Shown here: positions 28,564-38,044 of the stretch, piece by piece
How positions within the stretch are numbered: position 1 is the first letter of the stretch
How the letters are laid out: every line of letters begins with the position of its first letter
Source: Prescottella defluvii
GTDB lineage: Bacteria > Actinomycetota > Actinomycetes > Mycobacteriales > Mycobacteriaceae
NCBI RefSeq assembly: GCF_000738775.1
Contig: NZ_JPOC01000064.1
Location: forward strand, 1 to 56,514
Direction of reading: 5' to 3'
DNA length: 56,514 nucleotides
Translations under genes and position numbers: made by a program
Notes under the pieces: generated by a model
The model's input: only the letters and a program-made list of their open reading frames with translations
The model's database searches: none
What the model was told of the DNA's origin: nothing

Positions 28564-29739
28564 ATGACCGCAATATTGGCGGAACCCCTCTCCGAGGTAG
28601 TTGCCGCAGCCGAGAAGTTGCTCGCTCGTCGGACCGGGGCACCGGTCCGGCTCGTCGACCCCGTCGATCTCGGGGGGAGCGGCCGCACCGTCGTCCTGCG
28701 TGTCCGGGTCGCCGAGAATCCGTTCTCGCTGCCTCGGACGCTGGTGATCAAGCAGGTCCGTGAGACGTCACGCAAGACGGACTCCCAGCGGATCGAGTTC
28801 GAGGGCACCGCCGACACCACCACGGTCGACGTCGCGTTTCTCCGTGAGGCCGTCTCCTACCAGTTCGCGACGGCACTCGCGACCGAGAGTCGACCGGGCG
28901 CGGAACTGCTGGCCTACGACTTCGAGACCCGGCTGCTGGTCCTGGGTGATCTCGGTGACTCCACGCCGTTCGCCACGCTGCTCAAGAACGCCGATCCGGA
29001 CACCGTCACGAACTCGCTGATGGCGATGGCGCAGGCGTTGGGCCGGATGCACGCGGCGACCGTCGGACGCGAGGAGGACTTCACCGCGCTCCTGCGGCGC
29101 GCGGAGGTGGCGCACTGCGGCGACGTGGTCGCCGAGCAGGCCGCCGCCTCGCTCGAGGTGGTTCCGGCGTTGCTCGCCGAGCATCTCGACATCGACGTGC
29201 CGCCGGAGGTGCTCGCGATCGCCGAGCGCGCCGGCAGGCTCTTCGGCGGTGGACGTTTCCGCGCGTTCAGCCCGTCCGATCTGTGCCCGGACAACATCAT
29301 CGTCAACGACGAGGGTGTCCGGTTCCTGGACTACGAGTGGGGCGGGTTCCGGGACGCGACGCTCGATCTCGCGTACGCGCTGGTGTCGTTCCCTGCGTGC
29401 CTGTGCAGCATCGAGCTGTCGTACGAGCGGGCCAGCGCGATGACCGAGGCGTGGCGCGCCGAGGTCGTCGGGATGTGGCCGGTGCTCGCGGACGACGACT
29501 TCCTCACCGAACGTGTGCTCGACGCGCAGCTCGTGTGGGTGTGGCTCAGCACCTTCCTGTTCCTGCCCGAGGACTACACCCGGATCGCTGCGGTGCGCGA
29601 CCATCAGCTGTCGGCGCCGCGTGTGGAGGCTCTGACGGCGCGGTGGGACGGTCTGGCCCGGTTCGCGGAGCGGTCCGGGCACGGCGTCATCGCCGAACAC
29701 GCCGGTCTCGTGGCAAGCCGGTTGCACGAGCGAATCTGA
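28564..29739 (+). CDS. Aminoglycoside-phosphotransferase-like kinase-fold protein
   Basis: A 391-residue protein with a kinase-like fold of the APH/choline kinase superfamily. The catalytic-loop equivalent is PSDLCPDNIIV: the Asp (239) and Asn (244) are kept, but the usual His two residues before the Asp is Pro. The metal-binding LDYEWGG follows. The N-lobe lysine is probably in TLVIKQV. The substrate is unknown; antibiotic resistance should not be assumed. The ATG at 28564 has no strong ribosome site. The PIG-L gene starts 74 nt downstream, so the two may be cotranscribed. Confidence 0.75.
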   Translation: MTAILAEPLSEVVAAAEKLLARRTGAPVRLVDPVDLGGSGRTVVLRVRVAENPFSLPRTLVIKQVRETSRKTDSQRIEFEGTADTTTVDVAFLREAVSYQFATALATESRPGAELLAYDFETRLLVLGDLGDSTPFATLLKNADPDTVTNSLMAMAQALGRMHAATVGREEDFTALLRRAEVAHCGDVVAEQAAASLEVVPALLAEHLDIDVPPEVLAIAERAGRLFGGGRFRAFSPSDLCPDNIIVNDEGVRFLDYEWGGFRDATLDLAYALVSFPACLCSIELSYERASAMTEAWRAEVVGMWPVLADDDFLTERVLDAQLVWVWLSTFLFLPEDYTRIAAVRDHQLSAPRVEALTARWDGLARFAERSGHGVIAEHAGLVASRLHERI

Positions 29740-29813
29740 CTTCTCGGTCGTTTCTCCGCACCGGCGCGATCGCCCGGTGAGGGCCGACCCGGGACGGTGA
29801 GGGGGCGGTCGGT

Positions 29814-30494
29814 TTGGAGCATGCGGTTCCACAGTTCACGTGGGATGAGGTGGCCGGGTGGGGGCCCGCGCTCGTGGTGGTGGCCCACCCGGACGACGAG
29901 AGTTTCGGCCTGGGTGCGGTGCTGGCGGCGCTGACCGCGGCCGGGGGCGACGTCCGGGTGCTCTGCCTGACGCACGGTGAGGCGAGCACACTGGGTGCAT
30001 CGGCCGACCTGGGTGCGGTGCGCCGTGCGGAACTGGCCGCGGCAGCGCGGGAGTTGGGCATCGGCGACGTCGTGCTCCACGACTTTCCCGACGGTGGACT
30101 CTCTGGCGAGGATCCGGCCGTGCTCGACGCCGTGGTGTCCGACGCCCTGGGTGCGGCGGTCACGCTGATCGTGTTCGAGGCCGGCGGCGTCACCGGTCAT
30201 CCGGATCACCGCGCCGCAACCGCGGCGGCCGTTCGTGTCGCCGGGGCGCGGGGGTTGCACGTGCTCGAGTGGGGCGTCGCTCCGGCGGTGGCCGACGCGT
30301 TGAACGTAGAGTTCGCGGCGGGTTTCGTCGCATTGGTCGGTGACGGCGCGGTGGACGTCGACGTCGACCGCTCGCGGCAGTTCGCGGCGATCGCCCGCCA
30401 CGCGAGCCAGTCCACCGACAACCCCGTGCTGATTCGTCGACTCGAGCTTGCCGGACCGGTCGACCGCGTACGTCTGCGCCGCACAGAGCGCTGA
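29814..30494 (+). CDS. PIG-L family deacetylase (LmbE-like)
   Basis: A 226-residue zinc-dependent N-deacetylase-fold protein. The metal motif AHPDDE is at residues 24-29 and the second ligand is in GHPDHR (about 128). The family includes MshB and Mca of mycothiol metabolism as well as enzymes of glycolipid and antibiotic pathways. This one is shorter than MshB and its substrate is open. The TTG start at 29814 follows GAGGGGG with good spacing. It ends just before the control region of the small Cys-rich protein. Confidence 0.88.
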   Translation: MEHAVPQFTWDEVAGWGPALVVVAHPDDESFGLGAVLAALTAAGGDVRVLCLTHGEASTLGASADLGAVRRAELAAAARELGIGDVVLHDFPDGGLSGEDPAVLDAVVSDALGAAVTLIVFEAGGVTGHPDHRAATAAAVRVAGARGLHVLEWGVAPAVADALNVEFAAGFVALVGDGAVDVDVDRSRQFAAIARHASQSTDNPVLIRRLELAGPVDRVRLRRTER

Positions 30495-30525
30495 TCCAGG
30501 AGAACCGAGTGTGGGGATCGGCACA

Positions 30526-30553
30526 TTGAACTGAATACCCCAGGGGGTATCGT
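30526..30553 (+). promoter_or_regulatory. Promoter of the Cys-rich mini-protein with an internal CsoR-like operator
   Basis: TTGAAC (30526-30531) and TATCGT (30548-30553) form a -35/-10 pair with a 16-bp spacer. The spacer is almost wholly the dyad ATACCCC-AG-GGGGTAT (30535-30550), a 7-2-7 inverted repeat of the form bound by copper sensors of the CsoR/RicR group. A repressor bound here would block RNA polymerase directly. Confidence 0.7.
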
Positions 30554-30590
30554 GGGTGGCACCTTTCAACCACGTTCGAGGAGATCCATC

Positions 30591-30749
30591 GTGTGCTACG
30601 CCGTCACCTGCCAGACCTGCAACAAGACCACCTGGGGAGGCTGTGGCCAGCACGTCGACAGCGTCATGCGCACGGTGTCCGCCTCCCAGCGGTGCAAGTG
30701 CGAGAAGCCGGCGAAGCCGGGGTTCTTCAAGTCGCTGTTCGGGCGCTGA
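30591..30749 (+). CDS. Small Cys-rich protein, possibly metal-binding
   Basis: A 52-residue protein with Cys at 2, 7, 10, 18, 35 and 37 and His21 (CYAVTCQTCNKTTW, GCGQHV, RCKC). It resembles a widespread uncharacterised mini-protein with a C-x2-C and C-x-C metal-site look. It ends in a basic tail (KPGFFKSLFGR). The GTG at 30591 is preceded by GAGGAG at 30578-30583. The CsoR-like operator in its promoter suggests copper or a related metal as inducer, but neither binding nor function is shown. Confidence 0.8.
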   Translation: MCYAVTCQTCNKTTWGGCGQHVDSVMRTVSASQRCKCEKPAKPGFFKSLFGR

Positions 30750-30793
30750 CCACGGCGGCCGGCGCCGCGGGCGACGGCTAGTAGCGTCGAGGC

Positions 30794-32209
30794 GTGACTG
30801 ATTTCTTCGGCGACACCGACATGGCGGGTGACGGGGCGGGCCTGTTCGAGGCTCCGGCGGCCGAACCCGACCCGGAGTCGCAGCCGCTCACGTCGACGTC
30901 GCGGCAGGCCGGGCCGTCGCATCCGGGGGCGCCGTTGGCGGTCCGGATGCGTCCGGCCGCACTGTCGGAGGTGGTCGGTCAACAGCACCTGCTCGGTCCC
31001 GGAGCGCCCCTGCGGCGTCTCGTGGAGGGCTCCGGCGCCTCGTCGGTCCTGCTGTACGGGCCGCCGGGAACCGGCAAGACCACCCTCGCTTCGCTGATCT
31101 CCGGCGCGACCGGACGCAAGTTCGAGGCACTGTCCGCGCTGTCCGCCGGCGTCAAGGAGGTGCGCGGCGTCATCGAACTGGCCCGCCGGCGCCTGCTGCA
31201 GGGCGAGCAGACGGTCCTGTTCATCGACGAGGTCCACCGCTTCTCCAAGACGCAGCAGGATGCGTTGCTGGCGGCCGTGGAGAACCGGATCGTGCTCCTC
31301 GTGGCCGCGACCACCGAGAATCCGTCGTTCTCGGTGGTGTCGCCGCTGCTGTCGCGCTCGCTGGTACTGCAACTGCAGTCGTTGACCTCCGACGACATCC
31401 GCGTCGTCATCGAGCGTGCCCGCGCCGACGAACGCGGGCTCGGCGGGTCCGTCGATCTCACCGACGACGCCCTGGAGCATCTGGTCCGGCTCGCTGCGGG
31501 CGACGCGCGCCGGGCGCTGACCGCGCTCGAGGCCGCCGCCGGCACCGCCCTCGACCGGACCGACGACCGTCCCGCGGTCGTGGACCTCGAGACGGTCGAG
31601 TCCAGCGTCGACAAGGCCGCGGTGCGCTACGACCGCGACGGCGACCAGCACTACGACGTGATCAGTGCCTTCATCAAGTCGATCCGCGGATCCGATGTCG
31701 ATGCCGCATTGCACTACCTGGCCCGGATGATCACGGCAGGGGAGGACCCGCGGTTCATCGCGCGGCGGCTCGTGGTCCACGCGAGCGAGGACATCGGGAT
31801 GGCCGATCCGACCGCCCTGCAGACCGCGACGGCGGCCGCGCAGGCGGTGCAGTTGATCGGGATGCCCGAGGCTCGACTGGCCCTCGCGCAGGCCACCATC
31901 CACCTCGCGACCGCGCCGAAGTCGGGCGCGGTCATCGCCGCGCTGGGCGCCGCGATGACCGACGTCGCGGCCGGGAAGTCCGGCCTGGTCCCACCGCACC
32001 TGCGGGACGGCCACTACGCCGGTGCGGCGCAGCTCGGCAACGCCGTCGGCTACCGGTACCCGCACGATCACCAGGACGGTGTCCTGCCCCAGCAGTACCC
32101 ACCGGACGAGCTGGTCGGCGTCGACTACTACGAACCCACCACACACGGCGCGGAGCGGGAGATCGCCGGACGGGTCGGCAAGCTTCGCCGGATCGTGCGC
32201 GGACGCTGA
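30794..32209 (+). CDS. rarA: Replication-associated recombination protein A (AAA+ ATPase)
   Basis: RarA/MgsA acts at stalled replication forks, unwinding or remodelling DNA ends. The 471 residues show Walker [13 protein letters not shown], Walker [12 protein letters not shown] and sensor 1 ([12 protein letters not shown]), then the tetramerisation domain typical of the family ([22 protein letters not shown]). The N-terminal 45 residues are a variable acidic/Ser-Thr tail. The GTG at 30794 has a weak GAGG before it. Its equivalent in M. tuberculosis is Rv2559c, likewise upstream of alaS. Confidence 0.95.
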   Translation: MTDFFGDTDMAGDGAGLFEAPAAEPDPESQPLTSTSRQAGPSHPGAPLAVRMRPAALSEVVGQQHLLGPGAPLRRLVEGSGASSVLLYGPPGTGKTTLASLISGATGRKFEALSALSAGVKEVRGVIELARRRLLQGEQTVLFIDEVHRFSKTQQDALLAAVENRIVLLVAATTENPSFSVVSPLLSRSLVLQLQSLTSDDIRVVIERARADERGLGGSVDLTDDALEHLVRLAAGDARRALTALEAAAGTALDRTDDRPAVVDLETVESSVDKAAVRYDRDGDQHYDVISAFIKSIRGSDVDAALHYLARMITAGEDPRFIARRLVVHASEDIGMADPTALQTATAAAQAVQLIGMPEARLALAQATIHLATAPKSGAVIAALGAAMTDVAAGKSGLVPPHLRDGHYAGAAQLGNAVGYRYPHDHQDGVLPQQYPPDELVGVDYYEPTTHGAEREIAGRVGKLRRIVRGR

Positions 32210-32388
32210 CGGCCGTCCGGCGCGTGTCTCCCGTCACGGTGGCGGTGGGATCCTGCGGGCCGTCACGTGCGCCGAAGAATCGATTGGCCCGGGGCGTTAA
32301 GCTTGCCAATGGCCGATTCGCATCTCGGAGGCGACCACGGCTGCCGAACACAGTGACATTCGACGGACATATGTAAGGACGAATACAG

Positions 32389-35061
32389 GTGCAGACCCAC
32401 GAGATCCGTAGGCGCTTCCTCGACCACTTCGTCAAGGCGGGCCACACCGAGGTGCCCAGTGCCTCGCTGATCTTCGACGATCCGAACCTGCTGTTCGTCA
32501 ACGCCGGCATGGTGCAGTTCAAGCCGTTCTTCCTCGGCCAGCAGACCCCGCCGTACGACACCGCGACCAGCGTGCAGAAGTGCGTGCGCACCGGTGACAT
32601 CGAGAACGTCGGCGTCACCACCCGGCACAACACGTTCTTCCAGATGGCCGGCAACTTCAGCTTCGGCGACTACTTCAAGGAAGGTGCGATCACCCTCGCC
32701 TGGGAGCTGATCACGAAGCCGCAGGAGGAGGGCGGATACGGCTTCGATCCCGAGCGTATCTGGGTGACCGCGTACAACCAGGATCCGGAGGCGGCCGAGA
32801 TCTGGCGGCGCGTAGCCGGGATGCCCGACGAGCGGATCCAGTTCCGCGACGGCGAGGACAACTACTGGGATATGGGTGTGCCGGGTCCGGGTGGGCCGTG
32901 CTCGGAGATCTACTACGACCGTGGACCTGAATACGGCAAAGAGGGCGGGCCCGTCGTCGACGAGGACCGCTACATCGAGATCTGGAACCTGGTCTTCATG
33001 CAGGACGTGCGGGGTGAGCTCAGCCCGAAGAAGGGGTACCCCCCGGTCGGTGTGCTGCCGAAGAAGAACATCGACACCGGTATGGGCGTCGAGCGCGTCG
33101 CGTTCCTGCTGCAGGGCGTCGACAACGTGTACGAGACGGACCTGGTCCGCCCCGTGATCACCAAGGCTGAGGAACTGTCCGGCCGCGCCTACGGAACCGA
33201 CCACGAGGCCGACGTCCGCTTCCGCGTCATCGCCGACCACGCGCGTACCGCCGTGATGCTGATCGCGGACGGCGTCAACCCCGGCAACGAGGGCCGGGGC
33301 TACGTGCTGCGCCGCCTGCTGCGCCGCATCATCCGCTCGGCGAAGCTGCTCGGTGCGGAGAAGCCGTGCATGCGCGAGTTCGTCACCGTCGTGCGCGACA
33401 CCATGGTGCCGTCGTACCCGGAGCTGGCCACCGACTTCGATCGCATCGTCGGTGTGGCGGTGGGCGAGGAGACCGCGTTCCTGCGCACCATCGCCGCCGG
33501 CTCGAAGATGTTCGAGGCGGAGGCCGACGAGGTCAAGTCCGCCGGCAAGAAGGTCTTCGGCGGCAACGAGGCGTTCGTCCTGCACGACACCTACGGCTTC
33601 CCCATCGACCTGACGCTGGAGATGGCGGCCGAGGCGGGCCTGAGCGTCGACGAGGCCGGTTTCCGCTCGCTGATGGCCGAGCAGCGCAAGCGCGCCAAGG
33701 AGGACGCGCAGTCGCGCAAGCACGCGCACGCCGACCTGACGGTCTACAAGGAACTCGTCGACCGCGGTCCCACCGAGTTCACCGGCTTCAACGAGTTGGT
33801 GTCCGAGGCGCACGTGCTCGCACTCATCTCGAACGGCGTCCGGGTGCCCACAGCGACGGCCGGGCAGGACGTCGAGGTCATTCTGGACCGCAGCCCGCTG
33901 TACGCGGAGGCCGGCGGCCAGATCGCCGACATCGGCACGATCAGCGCGACGGGCCTGCGGGTGCAGGTCAACGACGTGCAGAAGATCGCCAAGAAGGTGT
34001 GGGTGCACAAGGTCACCGTCAAGGAAGGCCAGATCACCGAGGGTGACGTCGTCCTCGCACAGGTCGACCCCGAGTGGCGCAAGGGCGCGACGCAGGGCCA
34101 CTCCGGCACCCACATGGTGCACGCGGCGCTGCGACAGGTGCTGGGCCCCAACGCCGTTCAGGCCGGCTCGCTCAACAAGCCGGGCTACCTGCGCTTCGAC
34201 TTCAACTGGCAGGGCCAGCTGTCGGAGTCGCAGAAGCAGGAGATCGAGGTCGTCACCAACGAGGCCGTCGCCGCCAACCACTCGGTGAACACCTTCGTCA
34301 CCGATCTGGATCGGGCGAAGCAGATGGGCGCGATGGCGCTGTTCGGCGAGAACTACGGCGACGAGGTCCGGGTCGTGGAGATCGGTGGACCGTTCTCGAT
34401 GGAACTGTGCGGCGGCACGCACGTTCAGACGTCCGCGCAGATCGGTCCGGTCACGCTGCTCGGCGAGTCCTCCGTCGGCTCCGGTGTCCGCCGTGTCGAG
34501 GCGTTCGTCGGACTCGACTCGTACCGCTACCTGGCGAAGGAACGCGCACTGCTCGCCGGTGTCGCGTCGTCGCTGAAGGTGCCGTCCGAGGAGGTCCCGG
34601 CCCGCGTCGAGGCCCTCGTCGAGCGTCTCAAGGCCGCCGAGAAGGAACTCGAGGCCACCAAGGCGGCCGCGGTGCTCGCGTCCGCGGGCACGTTCGTCGA
34701 CAAGGCCCACCGCATCGGTGAGGTGCTGCTCGTCGCCGAGCAGGCGCCCGACGGCGTCTCCGGCAACGACCTGCGCGGTCTCGTCACCGACATCCGTGGC
34801 CGTTTCGGCACGCAGCCCGCCGTGGTGGTGCTGCTCGGCAACGCCGACGGCAAGGTGCCGTTCGTCGTCGCCGCCACCAAGGCCGCCCAGGACCTCGGCA
34901 TCAAGGCCGGCGAACTGGTGTCGAGCTTCGGCCCGCAGATCGGTGGCCGGGGCGGCGGCAAGGCCGACATGGCGCAGGGCTCCGGCTCCGACGTCTCCGG
35001 CATCGCCGCGGCGCTCGAGGGCGTGCGGGGCCGGGTCGCCGAGCTGGCAGGAAACTCCTAG
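32389..35061 (+). CDS. alaS: Alanyl-tRNA synthetase
   Basis: Charges tRNA-Ala and clears mischarged Ser/Gly. The 890-residue protein has the class II core ([38 protein letters not shown]). The editing-site motif is GHSGTHMVH (His571 and His575), with the third and fourth ligands in CGGTH (Cys674, His678). A C-terminal coiled-coil and the C-Ala domain ([17 protein letters not shown]) complete it. The GTG at 32389 has AAGGA about 10 nt upstream. ruvX begins 2 nt after the stop, as in other actinobacteria. Confidence 0.97.
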   Translation: MQTHEIRRRFLDHFVKAGHTEVPSASLIFDDPNLLFVNAGMVQFKPFFLGQQTPPYDTATSVQKCVRTGDIENVGVTTRHNTFFQMAGNFSFGDYFKEGAITLAWELITKPQEEGGYGFDPERIWVTAYNQDPEAAEIWRRVAGMPDERIQFRDGEDNYWDMGVPGPGGPCSEIYYDRGPEYGKEGGPVVDEDRYIEIWNLVFMQDVRGELSPKKGYPPVGVLPKKNIDTGMGVERVAFLLQGVDNVYETDLVRPVITKAEELSGRAYGTDHEADVRFRVIADHARTAVMLIADGVNPGNEGRGYVLRRLLRRIIRSAKLLGAEKPCMREFVTVVRDTMVPSYPELATDFDRIVGVAVGEETAFLRTIAAGSKMFEAEADEVKSAGKKVFGGNEAFVLHDTYGFPIDLTLEMAAEAGLSVDEAGFRSLMAEQRKRAKEDAQSRKHAHADLTVYKELVDRGPTEFTGFNELVSEAHVLALISNGVRVPTATAGQDVEVILDRSPLYAEAGGQIADIGTISATGLRVQVNDVQKIAKKVWVHKVTVKEGQITEGDVVLAQVDPEWRKGATQGHSGTHMVHAALRQVLGPNAVQAGSLNKPGYLRFDFNWQGQLSESQKQEIEVVTNEAVAANHSVNTFVTDLDRAKQMGAMALFGENYGDEVRVVEIGGPFSMELCGGTHVQTSAQIGPVTLLGESSVGSGVRRVEAFVGLDSYRYLAKERALLAGVASSLKVPSEEVPARVEALVERLKAAEKELEATKAAAVLASAGTFVDKAHRIGEVLLVAEQAPDGVSGNDLRGLVTDIRGRFGTQPAVVVLLGNADGKVPFVVAATKAAQDLGIKAGELVSSFGPQIGGRGGGKADMAQGSGSDVSGIAAALEGVRGRVAELAGNS

Positions 35062-35063
35062 CG

Positions 35064-35648
35064 GTGCCTCCGGCAGAGTCGGGTCCCGACCGTCCCGCAC
35101 CGTCGGGCCCCGGCCGTCCTGCCCTGTCGGGTCCCGACCACCCCGGGAAGGATGATCCCGGGCGGGGTCGCCGGATCGCCGTCGACGTCGGCAGTGTGCG
35201 GATCGGGGTCGCGTCGTGCGATCCGGACTGCATCCTCGCGACACCGGTGGAAACCGTTCCGCGGTCCAAGGAGAAGGGGCCCGACGCGCCGGACATCCGG
35301 CGGATTATCGCGCTTGTCGAGGAGTACGAGGCCGTCGAGGTTATCGTCGGTCTGCCGCAGACGCTGCGCGGTGAGCGTGGCAAGGCGGCGGAGATCGCGT
35401 CTGCCTTCGCCCGCCGCCTGCAGCGCGGCATCGAACCGATCCCGGTGCGGATGGCCGACGAGCGACTCACCACGGTCACCGCGTCCCGGGCACTGCGCGA
35501 GAGCGGTGTCCGGGCGAAGGGACAGCGACCGATGATCGATCAGGCCGCGGCGGTGGCGATCTTGCAGGGATGGTTGGACGAGCGGAGTGCAGCGGTGAAC
35601 GTAACGGACCCGGACGGTAGCGGCCGACCCACGGAGGACGGATCGTGA
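35064..35648 (+). CDS. ruvX: Putative Holliday junction resolvase RuvX (YqgF)
   Basis: A 194-residue RNase H-fold nuclease; E. coli YqgF acts in 16S rRNA 5' maturation, and resolvase activity is reported for RuvX proteins of mycobacteria. Core motifs are [14 protein letters not shown] (first Asp), [14 protein letters not shown], and DERLTT with the C-terminal DQAAAVAIL. The N-terminal 33 residues form three octapeptide repeats SGP[DG][RH]P not found in the family core. The start is GTG at 35064. The stop overlaps the mltG start by 4 nt (GTGA). Confidence 0.93.
   Translation: MPPAESGPDRPAPSGPGRPALSGPDHPGKDDPGRGRRIAVDVGSVRIGVASCDPDCILATPVETVPRSKEKGPDAPDIRRIIALVEEYEAVEVIVGLPQTLRGERGKAAEIASAFARRLQRGIEPIPVRMADERLTTVTASRALRESGVRAKGQRPMIDQAAAVAILQGWLDERSAAVNVTDPDGSGRPTEDGS
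35079..35150 (+). repeat. Three 24-bp repeats at the 5' end of ruvX
   Basis: Units 35079-35102, 35103-35126 and 35127-35150 each start TCGGG and encode [16 protein letters not shown] and SGPDHPGK. They keep the reading frame. Recent duplication of a Pro/Gly linker is likely. Confidence 0.85.
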
Positions 35649-37108
35649 ACGATCATCGGCAGCCGGGGCGTCCCGAGTTCGAGTCGGCTCCCGGCTACGA
35701 CGATCACCGCTACACCGACGGGTATCAGGGCGATCCCCGTCAGGACTCCTATTCCGAATCCGGTTACGGCACCGGCGGTGCGTACGGCGACGATGCCGAC
35801 GGCTACGACCCGCACCGCGGCTACCCGACCGGCCAGAACTACGGGTACGAACCCGAATTCGACCGATACGCGTACGACGACGATTCCCGGCGAGCGCTGC
35901 CGACCGCGGTCGGTGCGCCGACTCAGAGCCGCGGCGAGATTCGGCGGGAGCGCGCGGCCGCGCGGCGCAAGCGGCGCGGCCGTGTCATCGGCGTCCTCGC
36001 CGGCGCCGTCCTGCTGGGTGGCATGGGCGCCGCAGCCTTCGCCGCCTACGACAAGCTCAGCGGCAGCGACTACGCGGACTACGCCGGACCTGCGGGACCC
36101 GAGGTGGTCGTGCAGGTCCACTCCGGCGACACGGCCGGCGAGATCGCAACGGCGATGGCCGACAAGGACGTGGTCGCGAGCACGACCGCGTTCTACCAGG
36201 CGGCGCTGCGCAACGACGCCATGAGTTCGGTGCAGCCGGGCTTCTACGCGGTCTCCACGAAGATCTCGGGCGCCGACGCGGTGGCCGCGCTGGTGTCGCC
36301 GACCGCGCGCGTCGGGCAGACGGTGATCTCGGAGGGGCGTCAGCTCCATGACACCCGTGACGTGCAGACCGGTGCGATCAAGAAGGGCATCTACACGCTG
36401 ATCTCGGAGGCCAGCTGTGTCGGGCCGGTCGAGGCACCGACGTGCGTCGGCTACGACGACCTCAACACCGCCGGTGCGGGCTCGGACCTGGCCGCTCTGG
36501 GCGTCCCGGACTGGGCACGCAAGCAGGTGTCGAACGTCCCGGACCGTGACCGCCAGCTCGAAGGCCTGATCGCCGCCGGCAGCTGGGACTTCGATCCCAC
36601 CGCGTCGCCCGTCGAGATTCTCCGGCACCTGGTCGGTTCGAGCGCGGAGATCTACGAATCGACCGGTATCGAGACCGCCGGTGTCAATGTCGGCCTCGAC
36701 CCGTATCAGATGCTGATCGTGGCGTCCCTGGTCGAACGCGAGGCGCTGCCCGCGGACTTCGACAAGGTCGCCCGTGTCGTGCTCAACCGGCTCGCGGTGA
36801 ACCAGCCGCTGCAGTTCGATTCCACCGTCAACTACGCGCTCGACGAGACCGAGGTCGCGACGACCGACGCCGACCGTGCTCGCGTGACGCCGTGGAACAC
36901 CTACGCCAGCCCGGGACTGCCGGCCACACCGATCTCGTCGCCGAGCATCAATGCTCTTCGCGCGGTGGAGAATCCGGCACCCGGCGACTACTTGTACTTC
37001 GTGACGATCGACAAGAAGGGCACCACGCTGTTCACCCGGAGCTACGACGAGCACCTCGCGAACATCGGGTTGGCGCTGCAGAGCGGCATCCTCGACAGTG
37101 GAAGGTGA
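35645..37108 (+). CDS. mltG: Endolytic transglycosylase MltG
   Basis: MltG (YceG) cuts nascent glycan strands and ends their growth at the membrane. The 487-residue product starts with a long Tyr/Gly/Asp-rich cytoplasmic part (about 100 residues), a basic stretch ([14 protein letters not shown]) and one TM segment at about 112-136. The outer YceG domain follows, with the catalytic Glu in [11 protein letters not shown] (near 363) and the conserved [11 protein letters not shown] and [13 protein letters not shown]. The GTG start at 35645 overlaps ruvX, so it is translationally coupled. aroE follows after 5 nt. Confidence 0.95.
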   Translation: MNDHRQPGRPEFESAPGYDDHRYTDGYQGDPRQDSYSESGYGTGGAYGDDADGYDPHRGYPTGQNYGYEPEFDRYAYDDDSRRALPTAVGAPTQSRGEIRRERAAARRKRRGRVIGVLAGAVLLGGMGAAAFAAYDKLSGSDYADYAGPAGPEVVVQVHSGDTAGEIATAMADKDVVASTTAFYQAALRNDAMSSVQPGFYAVSTKISGADAVAALVSPTARVGQTVISEGRQLHDTRDVQTGAIKKGIYTLISEASCVGPVEAPTCVGYDDLNTAGAGSDLAALGVPDWARKQVSNVPDRDRQLEGLIAAGSWDFDPTASPVEILRHLVGSSAEIYESTGIETAGVNVGLDPYQMLIVASLVEREALPADFDKVARVVLNRLAVNQPLQFDSTVNYALDETEVATTDADRARVTPWNTYASPGLPATPISSPSINALRAVENPAPGDYLYFVTIDKKGTTLFTRSYDEHLANIGLALQSGILDSGR

Positions 37109-37113
37109 TCGGC

Positions 37114-37929
37114 GTGACACCACGTAAGGCAGCCGTTCTCGGCAGCCCGATCTCGCATTCGAAGTCCCCGGACCTGCACCTGGCCGCGTACCGCGCGCTG
37201 GGATTGACGGACTGGACGTACGAGCGCATCGAATGCACCGGCGACCAGTTGCCCGGGCTCGTCGCGGACCTGGGCCCCGAATGGGTGGGGCTGTCGGTGA
37301 CGATGCCCGGCAAGGTCGCCGCCCTCGAATTCGCGACCGAGCGCACCGAGCGAGCGGTCACGATCGGCTCCGCGAACACCCTCGTCCGTCTCGACGACGG
37401 CTGGCGCGCCGACTGCACCGACGTCGACGGGGTCCGCGGCGCCCTCGTCGAGGGTGGCATCGGCGATCTGACCGGCTCCTCCGCGGTGGTCGTCGGTGCC
37501 GGTGGCACCGCGCGTCCTGCGCTCGTCGCACTCGCCGACCTGGGGGTGCGGTCGGTGACCGTCGTCGCGCGGGACGCCGAGCGCGCCCGCGCCACCCTGT
37601 ACTGCGCCGAGGCCGTCGGACTCGACGTGCGGCACCTGACGTTCGACGACGGCGAACTGGCGGATGTGTGCGGTGCGTCGGCCGCGTTGGTCAGCACCGT
37701 TCCCGCGGCCGCCGCGGCACCGTTCGCCGACGCGATCGGGCGGGCCCCTTTCGTGCTCGACGCCATCTACGATCCGTGGCCCACGCCGCTCGCGGTCGCG
37801 GTCGAACGTGCCGGTGGCGTCGTCGTCGGCGGTCTGGCGATGCTGCTCAACCAGGCCTACGGGCAGGTCGAGCAGTTCACCGGGATGCCCGCGCCCCGCG
37901 AGGCGATGGCGGCGGCACTGCCGCGCTGA
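37114..37929 (+). CDS. aroE: Shikimate dehydrogenase
   Basis: Reduces 3-dehydroshikimate to shikimate with NADPH, the fourth step towards chorismate. The 271 residues show the substrate motif GSPISHSKSPDLH, the catalytic Lys in SVTMPGK, ADCTDVDG, the nucleotide loop VVGAGGTARPAL and the closing GGLAMLLNQAYGQVEQFTG. The GTG at 37114 is chosen because GGAAGG (37100-37105) is 8 nt upstream; GTG 37105 lies inside that site. It directly follows mltG, so the murein and aromatic genes may share a transcript. Confidence 0.95.
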   Translation: MTPRKAAVLGSPISHSKSPDLHLAAYRALGLTDWTYERIECTGDQLPGLVADLGPEWVGLSVTMPGKVAALEFATERTERAVTIGSANTLVRLDDGWRADCTDVDGVRGALVEGGIGDLTGSSAVVVGAGGTARPALVALADLGVRSVTVVARDAERARATLYCAEAVGLDVRHLTFDDGELADVCGASAALVSTVPAAAAAPFADAIGRAPFVLDAIYDPWPTPLAVAVERAGGVVVGGLAMLLNQAYGQVEQFTGMPAPREAMAAALPR

Positions 37930-37955
37930 GTCCGGGCCCGGTCGCGGGGTCCGGG

Positions 37956-37982
37956 TTGTCCACAGCCACCCGCGTATCCACA
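37956..37982 (+). promoter_or_regulatory. Two directly repeated DnaA boxes
   Basis: TTGTCCACA (37956-37964) is a perfect DnaA box. GTATCCACA (37974-37982) differs at one position from TTATCCACA. They are 18 bp apart, in the same direction, in the 115-bp gap between aroE and the prepilin-peptidase gene. Confidence 0.55.
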
Positions 37983-38044
37983 GGTTTGTTCGTGACCCCC
38001 GATTCGCGGGGTATGCAGCCCCCGCCGCACCGCATGCTCTCGGT

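Noticed and set aside
28564-29739. Aminoglycoside resistance gene
   Set aside because: Only the fold is shared with APH enzymes. The catalytic-loop His is missing and no resistance context is present.
32263-35244. 993-residue minus-strand ORF opposite alaS
   Set aside because: It mirrors the alaS frame in high-GC sequence, and its residues are Arg/Asp/Val/Leu-rich without domains.
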